Positions 52,364-62,559 of a DNA stretch of 64,000 bases are shown in pieces (positions within the stretch are counted from its first letter, which is position 1; every line of letters begins with the position of its first letter). The stretch lies in contig JAJTXY010000001.1 in assembly GCA_021463865.1 (NCBI GenBank), forward strand, positions 369,896 through 433,895. Direction: 5' to 3'. Position numbers and translations under genes: made by a program. The notes below the pieces were generated by a model. The model had not been told where the DNA came from, did no database searches, and saw only the letters and a program-made list of their open reading frames with translations. Origin of the DNA: Anaerolineae bacterium. Lineage in GTDB: Bacteria > Chloroflexota > Anaerolineae > Aggregatilineales > J027.

Positions 52364-54346
52364 TTACGCCTTACGCACTTTCCGTACCGTCCCCGCACCC
52401 GATTCTTCCAAACGGCGGCTCAGGCTCGACATGATATAGCTGATGATAAAATAGATGACCCCGACAAACAGATAGGCTTCGCGCTGATAGGGCCGATAGA
52501 TTTGCTGTCCATTTACAATGAGTTCGATCATGCCCAAAAATTCAAACAGCCCTACGATGGAGACCAGCGTCGTATCTTTAAACAAGCTAACCGACTGGCT
52601 CATCATCGCTGGAATGACTGCCCGTAACGCTTGGGGCAGCACGATAAACACACTGGTCGCAAATGGATTGAGGCCGAGCGCCTGTGACGCTTCAATTTGG
52701 CCTTTGGGGATAATTTGTAACCCCCCTCGGATGATTTCGGCATTATAGGCGGCGGTGAACAAGGTTAACCCAACCAATAACCGGATCAGCAGTTCGGTGT
52801 CGCTCATGGATTTGGCAAAATAGGGCACAATGAATTTTGCCATGAACAAAATCGTAATCAGCGGGACGCCGCGCACCACTTCAATAAACAGGATACAGAA
52901 AATACTGATGATGGGTAATTTGCTGCGCCGTCCCAGTGCCAACAGGATGCCAATGGGGAAGGCGACGGTTAGGCTTACGAAGGTCAGGACAATAGTGAGA
53001 ATAAGGCCACCCCACAGCGACTGCGCCACCTGTGGCAGTCGCAAAAATGGATGGACGCTGTCTGGGTCTTTGAAACCTGAGAGCAGTATCCAACTCAACG
53101 GGAAGAAAATAACCCAGCCCATGATGGTGACACGACTAACGGCCTTTTTGCTGCTAGGATTGCGGCTTTGTTTGGCAAAATTCCCGATGGAATAGGCCGC
53201 CAGCATCACGGCAAAGCCAACCACCAACGAGACAATGATTTCTTGTAGAAAAGGGTCGAGTTGTGTTTTCAGAAACGCACTGAACGAGCGTGCGCCCTCA
53301 AAACGTGTGTTTTCTTCCAATAATAGACGGCGACATTCGGCAGCAGAAGGGCATTGAATGGCGGGCACTTCGCCATAGGTTTTAGTACGCTGCTCCACAT
53401 CGGCGACTTGGCTGGACATGGTTTCGACGCCATCCATCCGAATCCACGCATACCCAGCATTAGGCAATGTGCGGGCTGGCGCGATGGGCAGTTGTACCCC
53501 ATCTACCGTCTTGTAAATTGCCTCGCCCGTTTCATCACGCAGCACTTGGATATAATACCAACCGTCAGCGGGGAGGTTAAATTCAAAATTAACCTTGCGG
53601 CGGGTAGGCGTTGAAAGCTGTTCGTCTAGAACCTTGCCGCTTCTGTCCAACAACTGTACGGTCAATTGCAGGTTGTAATCGGTCAAGTCCAATGTGCCAG
53701 CCACCACTTGGGCTTTTGCATTGTTCCACAAAGCACGGGAGCTACTTGAACCGGGGCTGTTTTCGATGAACCCCACAAACGGGGATGTCTCATTAGCGAT
53801 GGCGTTATCATCAATCGGCTCAACTAAGAGCCGTACCGTATCATCCTTATCCCCGACAAACACCACAGGCCCAATCGCGTCGGTGGGGGTAATCAGGAAG
53901 CGAATGGGAGGCGGCTCGATTCGCTCGGCCCCAATGGGAATAAATAGCGCCGCAATGATAATCATCAGCGCGATAATAAAAAAGCCCCGTGCGTTACCCC
54001 CCCAAACCCCTAGACCCAACCCACTGAGGAACACCAGCAGCACGGCAATTAACTCGATACGCCAAATTTGATCTACTGGGTACAAGCCAACCATCATCAG
54101 GCGCATGGTGTTGTTGACCACGTTCCATTCCGCTTTGGCAACTGACCACGTCACGAGTTCATAGAAAAACGCTGCCATCAACCCGACAGTGATAACCGTG
54201 ATCAGGGTATTGCTGACACTGCTAAACAGATTTTTCCGCAGCCAACCCACTGGCCCAATCGTCAAGGCGGGGGGACGGCGTGAGGGTGGGGGTTCTTTGG
54301 GCGCGATATAAAAGGTTTCGTCAGGCCGATGATAGGCTTCGCTCAT
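52364..54346 (-). CDS. aapM: Amino-acid ABC transporter permease with large inserted outer domain
   Basis: A 660-residue permease, much longer than the usual AapM/HisM (about 380). The N-terminus has a Pro-rich tail and about four helices (35-145), then a soluble beta-rich insert of some 200 residues (about 150-350, for example [20 protein letters not shown], with a Cys pair CPSAAEC), then the conserved permease domain (from [14 protein letters not shown]) with the coupling motif [30 protein letters not shown]. The insert lies between helices and should face outward, perhaps docking the binding protein. Starts 13 bases after aapQ. Confidence 0.9.
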   Translation of the reverse strand: MSEAYHRPDETFYIAPKEPPPSRRPPALTIGPVGWLRKNLFSSVSNTLITVITVGLMAAFFYELVTWSVAKAEWNVVNNTMRLMMVGLYPVDQIWRIELIAVLLVFLSGLGLGVWGGNARGFFIIALMIIIAALFIPIGAERIEPPPIRFLITPTDAIGPVVFVGDKDDTVRLLVEPIDDNAIANETSPFVGFIENSPGSSSSRALWNNAKAQVVAGTLDLTDYNLQLTVQLLDRSGKVLDEQLSTPTRRKVNFEFNLPADGWYYIQVLRDETGEAIYKTVDGVQLPIAPARTLPNAGYAWIRMDGVETMSSQVADVEQRTKTYGEVPAIQCPSAAECRRLLLEENTRFEGARSFSAFLKTQLDPFLQEIIVSLVVGFAVMLAAYSIGNFAKQSRNPSSKKAVSRVTIMGWVIFFPLSWILLSGFKDPDSVHPFLRLPQVAQSLWGGLILTIVLTFVSLTVAFPIGILLALGRRSKLPIISIFCILFIEVVRGVPLITILFMAKFIVPYFAKSMSDTELLIRLLVGLTLFTAAYNAEIIRGGLQIIPKGQIEASQALGLNPFATSVFIVLPQALRAVIPAMMSQSVSLFKDTTLVSIVGLFEFLGMIELIVNGQQIYRPYQREAYLFVGVIYFIISYIMSSLSRRLEESGAGTVRKVRKA

Positions 54347-54359
54347 GTGTCGGCCCTCC

Positions 54360-55904
54360 CTAGCGTGTCTTCAACCGCATTGAACGGTTGACCATATTCA
54401 TCAATAAGGAAATCAGCAGACTAATCACCAAATAAGTCGCCATCAAGATGGCAAATAGCGCAACCGCTTGCCCGGTCTGGTTTTGTACAACCGTCGCCAC
54501 GTTATACAGATCATAAAACCCGATGGCAATGGCAAGGCTAGAGTTTTTGGACAAGTTCAAATATTGATTGGTCAGCGGCGGCACAATCAACCGCATGGCT
54601 TGGGGCAGCACCACTAAGCGCAGGGTTTGGTTACTGGTCAGACCATGTGCGCGGGCAGCTTCAATTTGCCCATAGGAGACCGATTGGATACCCGCCCGAA
54701 CAATATCAGCGATAAATGCTCCGGTATAAAGCGTCAGGCCGACCACCAGCGTCAGATAGCCCGATGACCAGCGCGACCCACCTGAGAAATTAAAGCGATC
54801 CAAAACAGGGTAGTCCAATTTGAAAGGCGACCCACCTACTGCAAAAGCCAGTCCTAGCCCAACCGCACCTAGTCCCAAAAACGCCATACTGAACCATGCA
54901 AGTGTGTTGGCAGGCTTCCCGGTTTCATCTTGTATCCTCAGCCGCCAGCGCCATAAAAACACGCCGACGACCAACCCGGCAATTACACTCACCAGAAAAT
55001 AGGGGTAGGTGTCAGTGGTCAGCACTTTGGGGAAATTTAAACCGCGTCCACTCAGATAAAAGTCGCCCAATTTATAGGCATCACGCGGCGAAGTCGGCAG
55101 CACACCGAGCAATCCCCGGAAGATGAAAAATAATTGCACCAAAAGTGGGGTATTGCGGAAAATTTCGACATAGATAGTCGAGAGATTGCGTACCAGCCAA
55201 TTGTTCGATAGCAGCCCAATCCCGACAAAAATGCCGAGTAGGGTTGAAAAGATCAACGCCAACATAACGGCCCGTAGGGTATTGATTACCCCAGTAATCA
55301 AAGAACGAGTGACTGTACCCGGTTGTAGAACGGTAGCATCCGCTAAAGAATTGCCAACAATCGGGATGTCCTTCAGCCATGGAATTTCTTTGGTGAAGTC
55401 TGGCCCTTCGCTGACTTCTACAGGAAACTGACGCTGTACCACGTTCCAATTAATCGGAATCTGGGTGTTATCCATGACATTGAGCGCCAATGTATACAGG
55501 CCAGCGACCACAGCAAAAAGAAAGACAACTTGGGTGATGTCGCTTAAGAAGTCAATGTTGCGGAAAAATGGAATGCTCAACCTGACTTGAACGCTAACAG
55601 CATTGATAACACTGTAAACTAGGTAGGGGAGCGCTACCCAAAAGCCCAACCACATCGCCTCGACCCCATTGCTAATTTCTTCAGAGGGTTTGTTTAAAAT
55701 GTCCTCGGCAAGCCACCGATGTAATGTGTCCCATTTGACCATGATAAGGACGACGTAGGCGAGATAAATGCTGACAAGAACCATCGGGCGTTTGAGAAAC
55801 TGAACCGCTGCATTTTGAGAACGAGGGGGGGGGCGACGAGCGCTTAGGTCAGCGGTGTTAACAAAAAAATCATCATGCTGGGAATAATTAGTTTTTGCCG
55901 TCAT
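54360..55904 (-). CDS. aapQ: Amino-acid ABC transporter permease
   Basis: A 514-residue inner-membrane permease. N-terminal polar tail, helices at about 35-60, 85-105 and 125-150, a short outer loop (VSEGPDFTKEIPWLKDIP) and the permease core: TLRAVMLALIFSTLLGIFVGIG, EIFRNTPLLVQLFFIF and the EAA loop EAARAHGLTSNQTLRLVVLPQAMRLIVPPL. Longer than the typical 400 residues of AapQ. It is separated from aapJ by 98 bases with a stable hairpin, so the binding protein is probably made in excess. Shine-Dalgarno sequence is weak. Confidence 0.92.
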   Translation of the reverse strand: MTAKTNYSQHDDFFVNTADLSARRPPPRSQNAAVQFLKRPMVLVSIYLAYVVLIMVKWDTLHRWLAEDILNKPSEEISNGVEAMWLGFWVALPYLVYSVINAVSVQVRLSIPFFRNIDFLSDITQVVFLFAVVAGLYTLALNVMDNTQIPINWNVVQRQFPVEVSEGPDFTKEIPWLKDIPIVGNSLADATVLQPGTVTRSLITGVINTLRAVMLALIFSTLLGIFVGIGLLSNNWLVRNLSTIYVEIFRNTPLLVQLFFIFRGLLGVLPTSPRDAYKLGDFYLSGRGLNFPKVLTTDTYPYFLVSVIAGLVVGVFLWRWRLRIQDETGKPANTLAWFSMAFLGLGAVGLGLAFAVGGSPFKLDYPVLDRFNFSGGSRWSSGYLTLVVGLTLYTGAFIADIVRAGIQSVSYGQIEAARAHGLTSNQTLRLVVLPQAMRLIVPPLTNQYLNLSKNSSLAIAIGFYDLYNVATVVQNQTGQAVALFAILMATYLVISLLISLLMNMVNRSMRLKTR

Positions 55905-55950
55905 TCGGAAAACACCAGACTTGAATTTAAAACATTATTTTTTCTAACAA

Positions 55951-55975
55951 AGGGGCAGGCAAAACACCTACCCCT
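55951..55975 (-). terminator. Attenuating hairpin between aapJ and aapQ
   Basis: On the minus strand AGGGGTAGG pairs with CCTGCCCCT (one G-T wobble), loop TGTTTTG, followed by TTTGTTAG, a poor T run. Such hairpins after binding-protein genes usually stabilise that mRNA and lower downstream expression. Confidence 0.6.
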
Positions 55976-56002
55976 CTATTTTTGTTAAAAACTTAGGACG
56001 GA

Positions 56003-57088
56003 TTAACGCCAAGCGGGAGCGTAGATTAGCCCACCGTCTTTCCAAGAGGCGTTGAGTGTGCCAGCGCGATCAATACCAATCGGCACGATGTTGCGATCAT
56101 AGATTTCGCCATAGTTACCGACAGCACGGATAATGCTGACGGCGAAGTCGTCGCTCAGACCGATGAAGCTGCCGAGGCTGGGGCTACCATCTGCGGCGGC
56201 AACACCAAGGAAACGTTGAATGGAAGTGTCGGCACTCGCCAAGAATTCATCTACATTGGCGGAAGAGATGCCATATTCTTCGGCTTGGAAGGTGGCATAG
56301 ACAGTCCAATTTACCACATCAGCCCATTGAGCATCACCTTGATTGTACATGGGGCCGAGAGGTTCTTTGGAGAGTGTATCGGGCAGGATGACATATAGGC
56401 TGGGATCAGCTGTGCCGGAACGTAGACCCGCCAATTGGCTCTTGTCGCTGGTCAGTACGTCACATTGTCCAGCTTCAAGGGCGGTGATGGTTTGAGAGCT
56501 ATCTTCAAATGGAATGAGTTCAAGATCGAATCCACGTGCATTGAAGGCCTCAGTAATGTTCAGTTCGGTGGTTGTTCCGGTCTGGACACAGATGCTGGCA
56601 CCATTGAGATCATCAATGGAGGCCACGCCGAGGGCGACAGGAACCATTAGCCCCTGCCCATCATAGAAAGTTGTGGGGCCAAAGTCGCCTTGCAAGTCAG
56701 TATCACGGCTGAATGTCCACGTGGTGTTGCGCATGAGCACATCTACCTGACCTGCTTGGAGGGCCGGGAAGCGTTCAGCGGCAGTCAGGGGAACCAGTAC
56801 CAGATTGGTGTCGGTGACTTCGCCAAAAATCGCAGCGGTCAAGGCACGGCAGTAATCCACGTCCAACCCTGACCATGAATTGTCGTTGGGGTTGAGATAC
56901 GAGAAACCGGGCAAGCCACCACTCACGCCGCAGTTGAGGCTGCCGCGAGCGATAACTTCAGCCAACTTGCCTGTGGGTTCGGCTTGGGCAAAAACGGTCT
57001 TTTCAGCACGGTCGTTCATGACATTGCTGACGGCTACAAAGGAAAGCAGTACAGCCAATGCGAGAACAAAACGGAAGGTACGACGCAT
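56003..57088 (-). CDS. aapJ: Amino-acid ABC transporter, substrate-binding protein
   Basis: A 361-residue exported binding protein of family 3 (SBP_bac_3). Signal peptide (about 1-35, ending FAQAE), then GKLAEVIARGSLNCGVSGGLPGFSYLNPNDNSWSGLDVDYCRAL, VPLTAAERFPALQAGQVDVLMRNTTWT, and a C-terminal lobe with GNYGEIYDRN. The AapJ/BztA signature (GLPGFS, TTWTFSRD) points to broad L-amino-acid specificity. Cys53 and Cys80 could form a disulphide, as in homologues. AAGGAG precedes the ATG. Heads the operon with its own promoter. Confidence 0.94.
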   Translation of the reverse strand: MRRTFRFVLALAVLLSFVAVSNVMNDRAEKTVFAQAEPTGKLAEVIARGSLNCGVSGGLPGFSYLNPNDNSWSGLDVDYCRALTAAIFGEVTDTNLVLVPLTAAERFPALQAGQVDVLMRNTTWTFSRDTDLQGDFGPTTFYDGQGLMVPVALGVASIDDLNGASICVQTGTTTELNITEAFNARGFDLELIPFEDSSQTITALEAGQCDVLTSDKSQLAGLRSGTADPSLYVILPDTLSKEPLGPMYNQGDAQWADVVNWTVYATFQAEEYGISSANVDEFLASADTSIQRFLGVAAADGSPSLGSFIGLSDDFAVSIIRAVGNYGEIYDRNIVPIGIDRAGTLNASWKDGGLIYAPAWR

Positions 57089-57154
57089 TGTTTAAGGCTC
57101 CTTAATCAAAATATCCCTTAAGTTTTTGTAGTCATTAAATTGACATGAGGCGAT

Positions 57155-57183
57155 TTTTTAACATATCCATTGGATTAGGTCAA
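57155..57183 (-). promoter_or_regulatory. Promoter of the aap operon
   Basis: On the minus strand TTGACC (57183-57178), 17 bases, TAAAAA (57160-57155). Leader to the aapJ ATG about 60 bases. Confidence 0.55.
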
Positions 57184-57224
57184 ATAATTCGTAAATTCTT
57201 GACAATTGGGCAAATGACATAATC

Positions 57225-57809
57225 CTAGCGTGCCCGCAGTGGGAACCCCCAAAATAAAGCCACCTCATCACGCTCGATATCCTGATTGGTATAAAACAGG
57301 GTATTGATCCCGACGAGTTGAAACCCCATGCGTAAGTAAAATTTGCAGGCGGGTACATTATTGGTTTGGGTTTCCAGCAAGATCGCCCGTAAACCGCGCC
57401 GCCGCCCCCATCCAATCGTGTGATGGATCATTTCTTGCCCAATGCCATGACTGCGTGCATCCACGTCTAACATAATGTTCCAAATCCATGCCGTATGACG
57501 CCATGCTTCTTCTTCCACATCCAAAATCCCGACGATTTTTCCCGTGTGTTTCTCAACCGCCACTTCCATCAAGGTATTGTCTTGGGCCAAGCGCCCCGCG
57601 ATGCTTTGGCGTTCTTCCAGCGTAAAGTCATAACCTGCGCCTTTATCAAAGGGTGTGGCGAGTTTCTTTTCGACCAGCCGCCAGCCTTGTTCCAATCCCT
57701 GACCGAAGCGTTCAACCCTGAAAACGGTGTCGGTGACAAAGCCGGGTCGAATATCAACGAGCGGTTCAATATCTTCGGGAACCATCGGACGAATAAAATA
57801 TTCAAACAT
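57225..57809 (-). CDS. GNAT family N-acetyltransferase
   Basis: A 194-residue acetyltransferase. N-terminal FEYFIRPMVPEDIEPLVDI, central VAVEKHTGKIVGILDVEEE strand, acetyl-CoA site as DARSHGIGQEMIHHTIGWGRR (R/Q-x-x-G-x-G/A type), then RAILLETQTNNVPACKFYLRMGFQLVG. It resembles single-domain small-molecule or peptide acetyltransferases; substrate unknown. The ATG at 57809 has GGAG at spacing 9; the open frame to 57944 is spurious and covers the divergent promoter. Confidence 0.9.
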   Translation of the reverse strand: MFEYFIRPMVPEDIEPLVDIRPGFVTDTVFRVERFGQGLEQGWRLVEKKLATPFDKGAGYDFTLEERQSIAGRLAQDNTLMEVAVEKHTGKIVGILDVEEEAWRHTAWIWNIMLDVDARSHGIGQEMIHHTIGWGRRRGLRAILLETQTNNVPACKFYLRMGFQLVGINTLFYTNQDIERDEVALFWGFPLRAR

Positions 57810-57901
57810 AGGCGACACTCCAGTATGACAAAAATCAAGGGTTAAGTCTAGCGCAAAGGAAATACTTGGTAGAAATGTGTATAGTTTAGCAGCAGGGTCT
57901 T

Positions 57902-57910
57902 TGGTAAAAT
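57902..57910 (+). promoter_or_regulatory. Extended -10 promoter of the 57951 gene run
   Basis: TGGTAAAAT (TG-n-TAAAAT). It includes the in-frame ATG at 57909, which therefore cannot be the start codon, and supports the GTG at 57951. Confidence 0.5.
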
Positions 57911-57950
57911 GCTTCTCCGCTTTAGACCGAATCAGGGAAAGCACATTTTG

Positions 57951-58994
57951 GTGAAACGCTGGATTAGTCTGCTGATTGGCCTCATTTTTAGCCTGTTTTT
58001 TTTGTGGCTGGGCTTTCGCAATCTTGCATTTGATGATTTATGGGACATCCTGCGTGGCATCAATCCTCTCTGGTTGCTGTTGACTGTTCCAGTTTATGGC
58101 GTTGCAACCTATCTGATTAGCTGGCGTTGGTATTCCCTGCTGCGTCCGGTCAAGGATGTGCCGCCGCGCCGCCTTTTTAAGATTGTCTACATCGGCTATA
58201 TGGCGAACAATCTGCTCCCTTTCCGTCTGGGTGAGGTTATGCGGGCCTATGTCTTGAAACGCCGCGATGCTGTGCCAATCCCCCCCACGCTGACCATCAT
58301 TCTAATTGAGCGCATTTTTGACGGGCTGACCATGCTCACCTTTATTTTTACGGCGCTGGTCTTTGTTGGGGACAAAATTGGTGACACCCTACGCACCGTC
58401 GTGGCTGTTGCGACCCCCTTGTTTTTTGCGGCGCTCTTGGTGTTTTTGGCGCTGGCCGCTGCCCCCAATTTGGCCCGTAAAATTTATACCCCGATTATCA
58501 ATACCCTGTTGCCCGGTGGCCCCCGTCAAAAAGTGTTATCCCTAATGGAGCATTTTTTGAGCGGACTTGAGGCGCTACGTAGCGGACGCGCTCTGATTGA
58601 GGTGGTGATATTTTCTTTAGGGAGTTGGGCAGTTGAAGCCGCGACCTATTGGATCGTTATGCAGGCCTTCGACTTTGAAGTGAGCTTTTTTGTAATGCTG
58701 CTGGTGGTTGGTTTTAGCACCTTGACCACTGTCCTGCCTTCCACGTCGGGTTATGTCGGCACATTCCACGCTGCGGCTATTTTGACCCTGACCGCCTTTG
58801 ATGTGCCGCGTGTGGATGCGGCCAGTTTTGCGCTAGTGATTCATGCTACCCTGTGGATTCAAGCCACCCTGATAGGGTTTATCTACCTCTTCCGTGAAGG
58901 GTTGCATTGGAGTGATTTTGGCAGGGCGCAGACTGAGGTTGAGCAAGCCGAGTATCCTGCAATAGAGTTTCGCAACGAGGAGACATTGGCCTGA
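57951..58994 (+). CDS. Lysylphosphatidylglycerol synthase-type flippase domain protein
   Basis: A 347-residue membrane protein of the LPG_synthase_TM (UPF0104) family, with about eight helices: RWISLLIGLIFSLFFLWLGFRNL first, then the conserved YMANNLLPFRLGEVMRAYVL with ERIFDGL, and FSTLTTVLPSTSGYVGTFHAAA. Distinct from the member at 33257. Probable role in moving or sequestering a lipid or lipid-linked sugar. GTG start at 57951 with AGGGAAA upstream. It overlaps the FAD enzyme gene at TGATG, so the two are translationally coupled, pointing to a shared pathway. Confidence 0.88.
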   Translation: MKRWISLLIGLIFSLFFLWLGFRNLAFDDLWDILRGINPLWLLLTVPVYGVATYLISWRWYSLLRPVKDVPPRRLFKIVYIGYMANNLLPFRLGEVMRAYVLKRRDAVPIPPTLTIILIERIFDGLTMLTFIFTALVFVGDKIGDTLRTVVAVATPLFFAALLVFLALAAAPNLARKIYTPIINTLLPGGPRQKVLSLMEHFLSGLEALRSGRALIEVVIFSLGSWAVEAATYWIVMQAFDFEVSFFVMLLVVGFSTLTTVLPSTSGYVGTFHAAAILTLTAFDVPRVDAASFALVIHATLWIQATLIGFIYLFREGLHWSDFGRAQTEVEQAEYPAIEFRNEETLA

Positions 58995-60331
58995 TGGCTA
59001 AACAGATTGCAGTGATAGGCGCGGGCATTGCTGGCCTTTCGGCGGCATGGGATTTAGTCCGTGCGGGTCATCAGGTAACCGTCTATGAAGCTGGCGATAA
59101 AGTTGGCGGATTGGCGGCTGGCTTTCGAGATGACGGGTGGGATTGGACGCTCGAAAAATTCTATCACCATTGGTTCGCCTCCGATGCAGAAATCCTGCGA
59201 CTGGCCGATGAATTAGGTGTGCGCGAAAAAGTGATGTTCCCGCGCCCCAAAACCTCAATGTGGATTGATGGCAAAAATTATCAACTCGATTCTATTCTCA
59301 GCGCTGCCGTGACCATGCTGACCATGCCCAAGCTGTCATTGATGGCAAAGGCCCGTTTTGGTTTCACAACCCTCTATCTCCGGTTAGCCCGTTCATGGCA
59401 AAACATGGAGCAGTACACTGCCCATGAATGGCTGCTCAAAAAGATGGGCCGCCAAGCCTATGAAACCCTGTGGATGCCGATGCTGATTGGCAAATTTGGC
59501 GAATTTTACCGTGAAGTCAACATGGCGTGGTTTTGGGCACGTATTCATTCCCGTACCACCCGTCTCGGCACCTTTGAGGGCGGCTTCCAAGCATTTTTGG
59601 AAGTATTGGCAGCCCGTATTCAAAAAGATGGCGTGGTTATTCGATTAAGTACCCCGCTCAAATTCATCACCCAAATGGAAAATGGGCACTTCAAATTAGA
59701 AGTGGGTAATGAGGAGCACGCCGAAGCGGATTTGGTGCTGAGTACCACCTCGCCCCGCCTGTTACGCCAGACCGTCCCGCAAATTCAAGGCGAGTATGCA
59801 GCCAAATTGGATGCCCTTCGCAGCATGGGAGCGGTGGTGATTGTGCTGGCCCTTAAGGAACAGCTTTTGGAAGATGGCACATATTGGTTGAATCTGCCTG
59901 CGAATAATCCCGACAAAAAACAAAGTCGGTTTCCCTTTCTGGCACTGGTGGAACATACCAATTATCTGGGACGCGAACACTATGGCGGAGATCGCTTGGT
60001 CTATTGTGGTGATTACGTCTCGCCGACCCATGAATATTTTCAATTGAGTGAGGAGCAAGTGGTCAATCGTTTTGTGGAGGCCCTACCTACCTTTAATTCT
60101 AAATTTTCTAAAGACTGGATCCGTAAATGGTGGGTGTTCCGAGTGCCGTATGCTCAACCACTGCCCACCGTGAACCATTCGCAAAATATACCGGACATCC
60201 ATACTCCCTTGAACGGGTTATACTGGGCCAGCATGAGCCAAGTCTATCCTTGGGATAGAGGGACAAATTATGCAGTCGAGATCGGACGGCGCACCGCCCG
60301 GATGATGCTCGACGATTTGCAGAACGGATGA
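58994..60331 (+). CDS. FAD-dependent amine oxidase/protoporphyrinogen oxidase-like oxidoreductase
   Basis: A 445-residue flavoenzyme. The FAD dinucleotide fold is clear at the N-terminus: IAVIGAGIAGLSAAWDLVRAG, then YEAGDKVGGLA. The middle part (LEKFYHHWFASDAEILRLADELG, TMPKLSLMAKARFGF) and the C-terminal GLYWASMSQVYPWDRGTNYAVEIGR, which closes the FAD site, match a group of NAD(P)/FAD proteins often found with glycan genes rather than haem synthesis. It is therefore more likely an oxidoreductase acting on a lipid or sugar than HemG/HemY, but this is inference. Co-translated with the flippase-like gene; next gene begins 14 bases after the stop. Confidence 0.85.
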   Translation: MAKQIAVIGAGIAGLSAAWDLVRAGHQVTVYEAGDKVGGLAAGFRDDGWDWTLEKFYHHWFASDAEILRLADELGVREKVMFPRPKTSMWIDGKNYQLDSILSAAVTMLTMPKLSLMAKARFGFTTLYLRLARSWQNMEQYTAHEWLLKKMGRQAYETLWMPMLIGKFGEFYREVNMAWFWARIHSRTTRLGTFEGGFQAFLEVLAARIQKDGVVIRLSTPLKFITQMENGHFKLEVGNEEHAEADLVLSTTSPRLLRQTVPQIQGEYAAKLDALRSMGAVVIVLALKEQLLEDGTYWLNLPANNPDKKQSRFPFLALVEHTNYLGREHYGGDRLVYCGDYVSPTHEYFQLSEEQVVNRFVEALPTFNSKFSKDWIRKWWVFRVPYAQPLPTVNHSQNIPDIHTPLNGLYWASMSQVYPWDRGTNYAVEIGRRTARMMLDDLQNG

Positions 60332-60345
60332 CGAGGACGAGATTT

Positions 60346-61161
60346 ATGACACGAACAAAAATTTTATTGTGGGGAATGCTGATCTTTAGCCTAGCAGCCT
60401 TTAGCATCGCCGCGATTCAACCTTCGGGCGATAGTGGTCGTCTCCTAGCACCACAGCGGGCCACTTCAACATTTACCCCGACTGTGCCCACCGCGACACC
60501 GACGCGCACCAATACCCGCCCACCTGCGACGCCAAGTTTGACATCAACCATCACCTCAACGCCGAGCATAACGCCGACCAGCACGATGACCCCTACTTTG
60601 TCTGGTTCGCCAACGGCTACTCCCACCGCTACTGCCACAACCAATAGTGCAGAACTCCGCGCCCGCAACACGGACCCGGATTTTGTTCTGCGACTGGTAT
60701 TGGACAGCAATTGTTATGAAGTGGATACCGAGATTACCGGAAAATTGGTGGCGCATAATTATCGCCCCAGCCCCATTTATCTGTACTTACGTGGGCAGAT
60801 TATGTTAAGCATCAATGACAGCCCGCTTCTACCCGATTTCCCACCGGGAGAACCCCTAGTACGCGACGATTTTGTGCGGCTGGCCTACGATGAATCTTAT
60901 GAGTGGGAAATTGAAGATTTGGGCTTGTATGTTTTAAGTATGGGACTAGATACCCCCATTGATATGAGCGAAACGATTTATGGCCTACCAGTCGGGGACT
61001 ATTGGGTCACAGTGGCCTACAACAACCCCCATTCGGGCCTGACCGAACAGCGCGACGGCACATATCTCATCCCAGAGGCGGCGTGGCGTGGTCTGTCGGT
61101 CAGTCGTGAAGTTCGTTTTTCTGTCGTGTCTGATTTAGCCGATTGCCCGGCGGTACAATAA
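60346..61161 (+). CDS. Exported protein with Thr/Pro-rich linker, unknown
   Basis: A 271-residue protein: signal or anchor helix (about 6-24), a mucin-like low-complexity linker at residues 40-100 built of TPT/TST/TAT units (a likely wall-spanning or O-glycosylated stretch), then a folded beta-rich domain (about 110-265) with two cysteines (SNCYEV and ADCPA). No enzyme motif recognised. ATG at 60346 has GAGGA at spacing 8. Such Thr/Pro linkers are common in Chloroflexota surface proteins. Follows the FAD enzyme by 14 bases. The hairpin GCCCGG/CCGGGC (61145-61168) straddles its stop, without T run. Confidence 0.75.
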   Translation: MTRTKILLWGMLIFSLAAFSIAAIQPSGDSGRLLAPQRATSTFTPTVPTATPTRTNTRPPATPSLTSTITSTPSITPTSTMTPTLSGSPTATPTATATTNSAELRARNTDPDFVLRLVLDSNCYEVDTEITGKLVAHNYRPSPIYLYLRGQIMLSINDSPLLPDFPPGEPLVRDDFVRLAYDESYEWEIEDLGLYVLSMGLDTPIDMSETIYGLPVGDYWVTVAYNNPHSGLTEQRDGTYLIPEAAWRGLSVSREVRFSVVSDLADCPAVQ

Positions 61162-61204
61162 TCCGGGCAGATCCAGAAAGTTGTGATACTCAAGAGGTAA
61201 CATC

Positions 61205-62533
61205 ATGAAGAATATCTGTGTGATCGGCGTCGGGTATGTTGGGTTGACCACCGCCGCGTGCTTTTCCGATTTGGGCAATAAAGTGGTCGCCGTTGACATC
61301 AGCGAAGAACGTATTGCCAATTTGAAGAAAGCGATTTTGCCGATTTACGAACCGGGTATGCAGGAAGTCGTTGTACGGAACGTGGAATCAGGCCGTCTGC
61401 ATTTCACCACCTCCTATGAAGAAGGCTTGAAGGACGCCGAATTTGTATTTATCTGTGTCGGTACCCCTGAAGGCGTTGATGGTGAAGCCGATTTGCGTTA
61501 TGTGCGTATCGCCGCCGAAACCATTGCCAAGACGATGGATCATCCCCTGATTATTATCAATAAATCCACCGTGCCAGTGGGTACAGGCGACTGGGTATCC
61601 GATATTGTCAAAGAGACCCAACCCAAGCCGATTGATTTTTCAGTGGTAAGCTGCCCAGAATTTTTGCGTGAAGGCGCGGCCATTTCGGACTTCTATAATC
61701 CAGACCGCACAGTGTTGGGTAGCACTGACCGTGATGCCGCCAATCGTGTTGCTCAATTACATCTGCCGCTGCGTGCCCCCATCATTGTCACCAACCTCCG
61801 CACTGCCGAAATGATTAAATATGCCTCCAATGCCTTCCTTGCCACCAAGATTAGCTTCATCAATGAAATCGCCAATATTTGCGAGGCGTTAGGCGCGGAT
61901 GTAAAAGAAGTGGCGACGGGTATGGGCTATGACAAGCGCATTGGCCCCCGTTTCTTGGATGCGGGTATCGGCTATGGCGGTTCCTGCTTCCCCAAAGATG
62001 TGAAAGCATTGGCACACATGGCAAACGTACATGGCCGTCATCCCCAACTGCTGCACGCGGTTATTGACATCAATGATTATCAACGCCGCCATGTCATCCT
62101 CAAACTAGAGGAAATTTGGGGGTCGGTCAAGGATAAAGTGGTCGGTTTGATGGGCTTGGCTTTCAAGGAAAATACCGACGACATGCGCGAATCGCCCTCC
62201 ATCACGATTGGCGATTATCTGCATGGGCGTGGCGCGGTAGTACGTGGTTATGACCCGGTGGCGATGGAAAATGCCTCCAAGATTATGCCCTATCTCAATC
62301 TTGCCGAAGACCCCTACGATCTGGCACGCGGCTGTGATGCGGTAGTTGTTCTCACTCCTTGGAACGAATTTAAGAACCTCGATCTGGAACGGCTGCGTGA
62401 TGTTATGCGTCAACCCGTCATGGTGGATGGTCGTAATTTATATGAGCCAGAAATCATGCAGGGGCTTGGTTATACCTATCGTGGCATCGGGCGTGGCTAC
62501 AACGGCAGCAACGGCAAAGCCAAGAAGAAGTAA
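61205..62533 (+). CDS. ugd: UDP-glucose 6-dehydrogenase
   Basis: Oxidises UDP-glucose to UDP-glucuronate with two NAD+, a precursor for acidic polysaccharides. The 442-residue protein has NAD-binding GVGYVG (residues 7-12), [17 protein letters not shown], the hinge [20 protein letters not shown], catalytic Cys261 in [10 protein letters not shown], and the C-terminal domain [19 protein letters not shown]. Related UDP-ManNAc dehydrogenases differ in the hinge, so UDP-glucose is the best call. A basic Gly-rich tail ([14 protein letters not shown]) extends the C-terminus. Uses the same sugar nucleotide pool as galE. AAGAGG precedes the ATG; strong terminator follows. Confidence 0.95.
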   Translation: MKNICVIGVGYVGLTTAACFSDLGNKVVAVDISEERIANLKKAILPIYEPGMQEVVVRNVESGRLHFTTSYEEGLKDAEFVFICVGTPEGVDGEADLRYVRIAAETIAKTMDHPLIIINKSTVPVGTGDWVSDIVKETQPKPIDFSVVSCPEFLREGAAISDFYNPDRTVLGSTDRDAANRVAQLHLPLRAPIIVTNLRTAEMIKYASNAFLATKISFINEIANICEALGADVKEVATGMGYDKRIGPRFLDAGIGYGGSCFPKDVKALAHMANVHGRHPQLLHAVIDINDYQRRHVILKLEEIWGSVKDKVVGLMGLAFKENTDDMRESPSITIGDYLHGRGAVVRGYDPVAMENASKIMPYLNLAEDPYDLARGCDAVVVLTPWNEFKNLDLERLRDVMRQPVMVDGRNLYEPEIMQGLGYTYRGIGRGYNGSNGKAKKK

Positions 62534-62559
62534 AACCCAACACTCAAAATTCACCTTCG

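Noticed and set aside
57810..57944. A 45-residue N-terminal extension of the GNAT protein
   Set aside because: It covers the divergent promoter region; the ATG at 57809 has a good GGAG site and matches the family start.
61144..61169. Hairpin at the stop of the Thr/Pro-linker gene
   Set aside because: Stem of seven pairs but no T run; not called as a terminator, only mentioned in that gene's entry.
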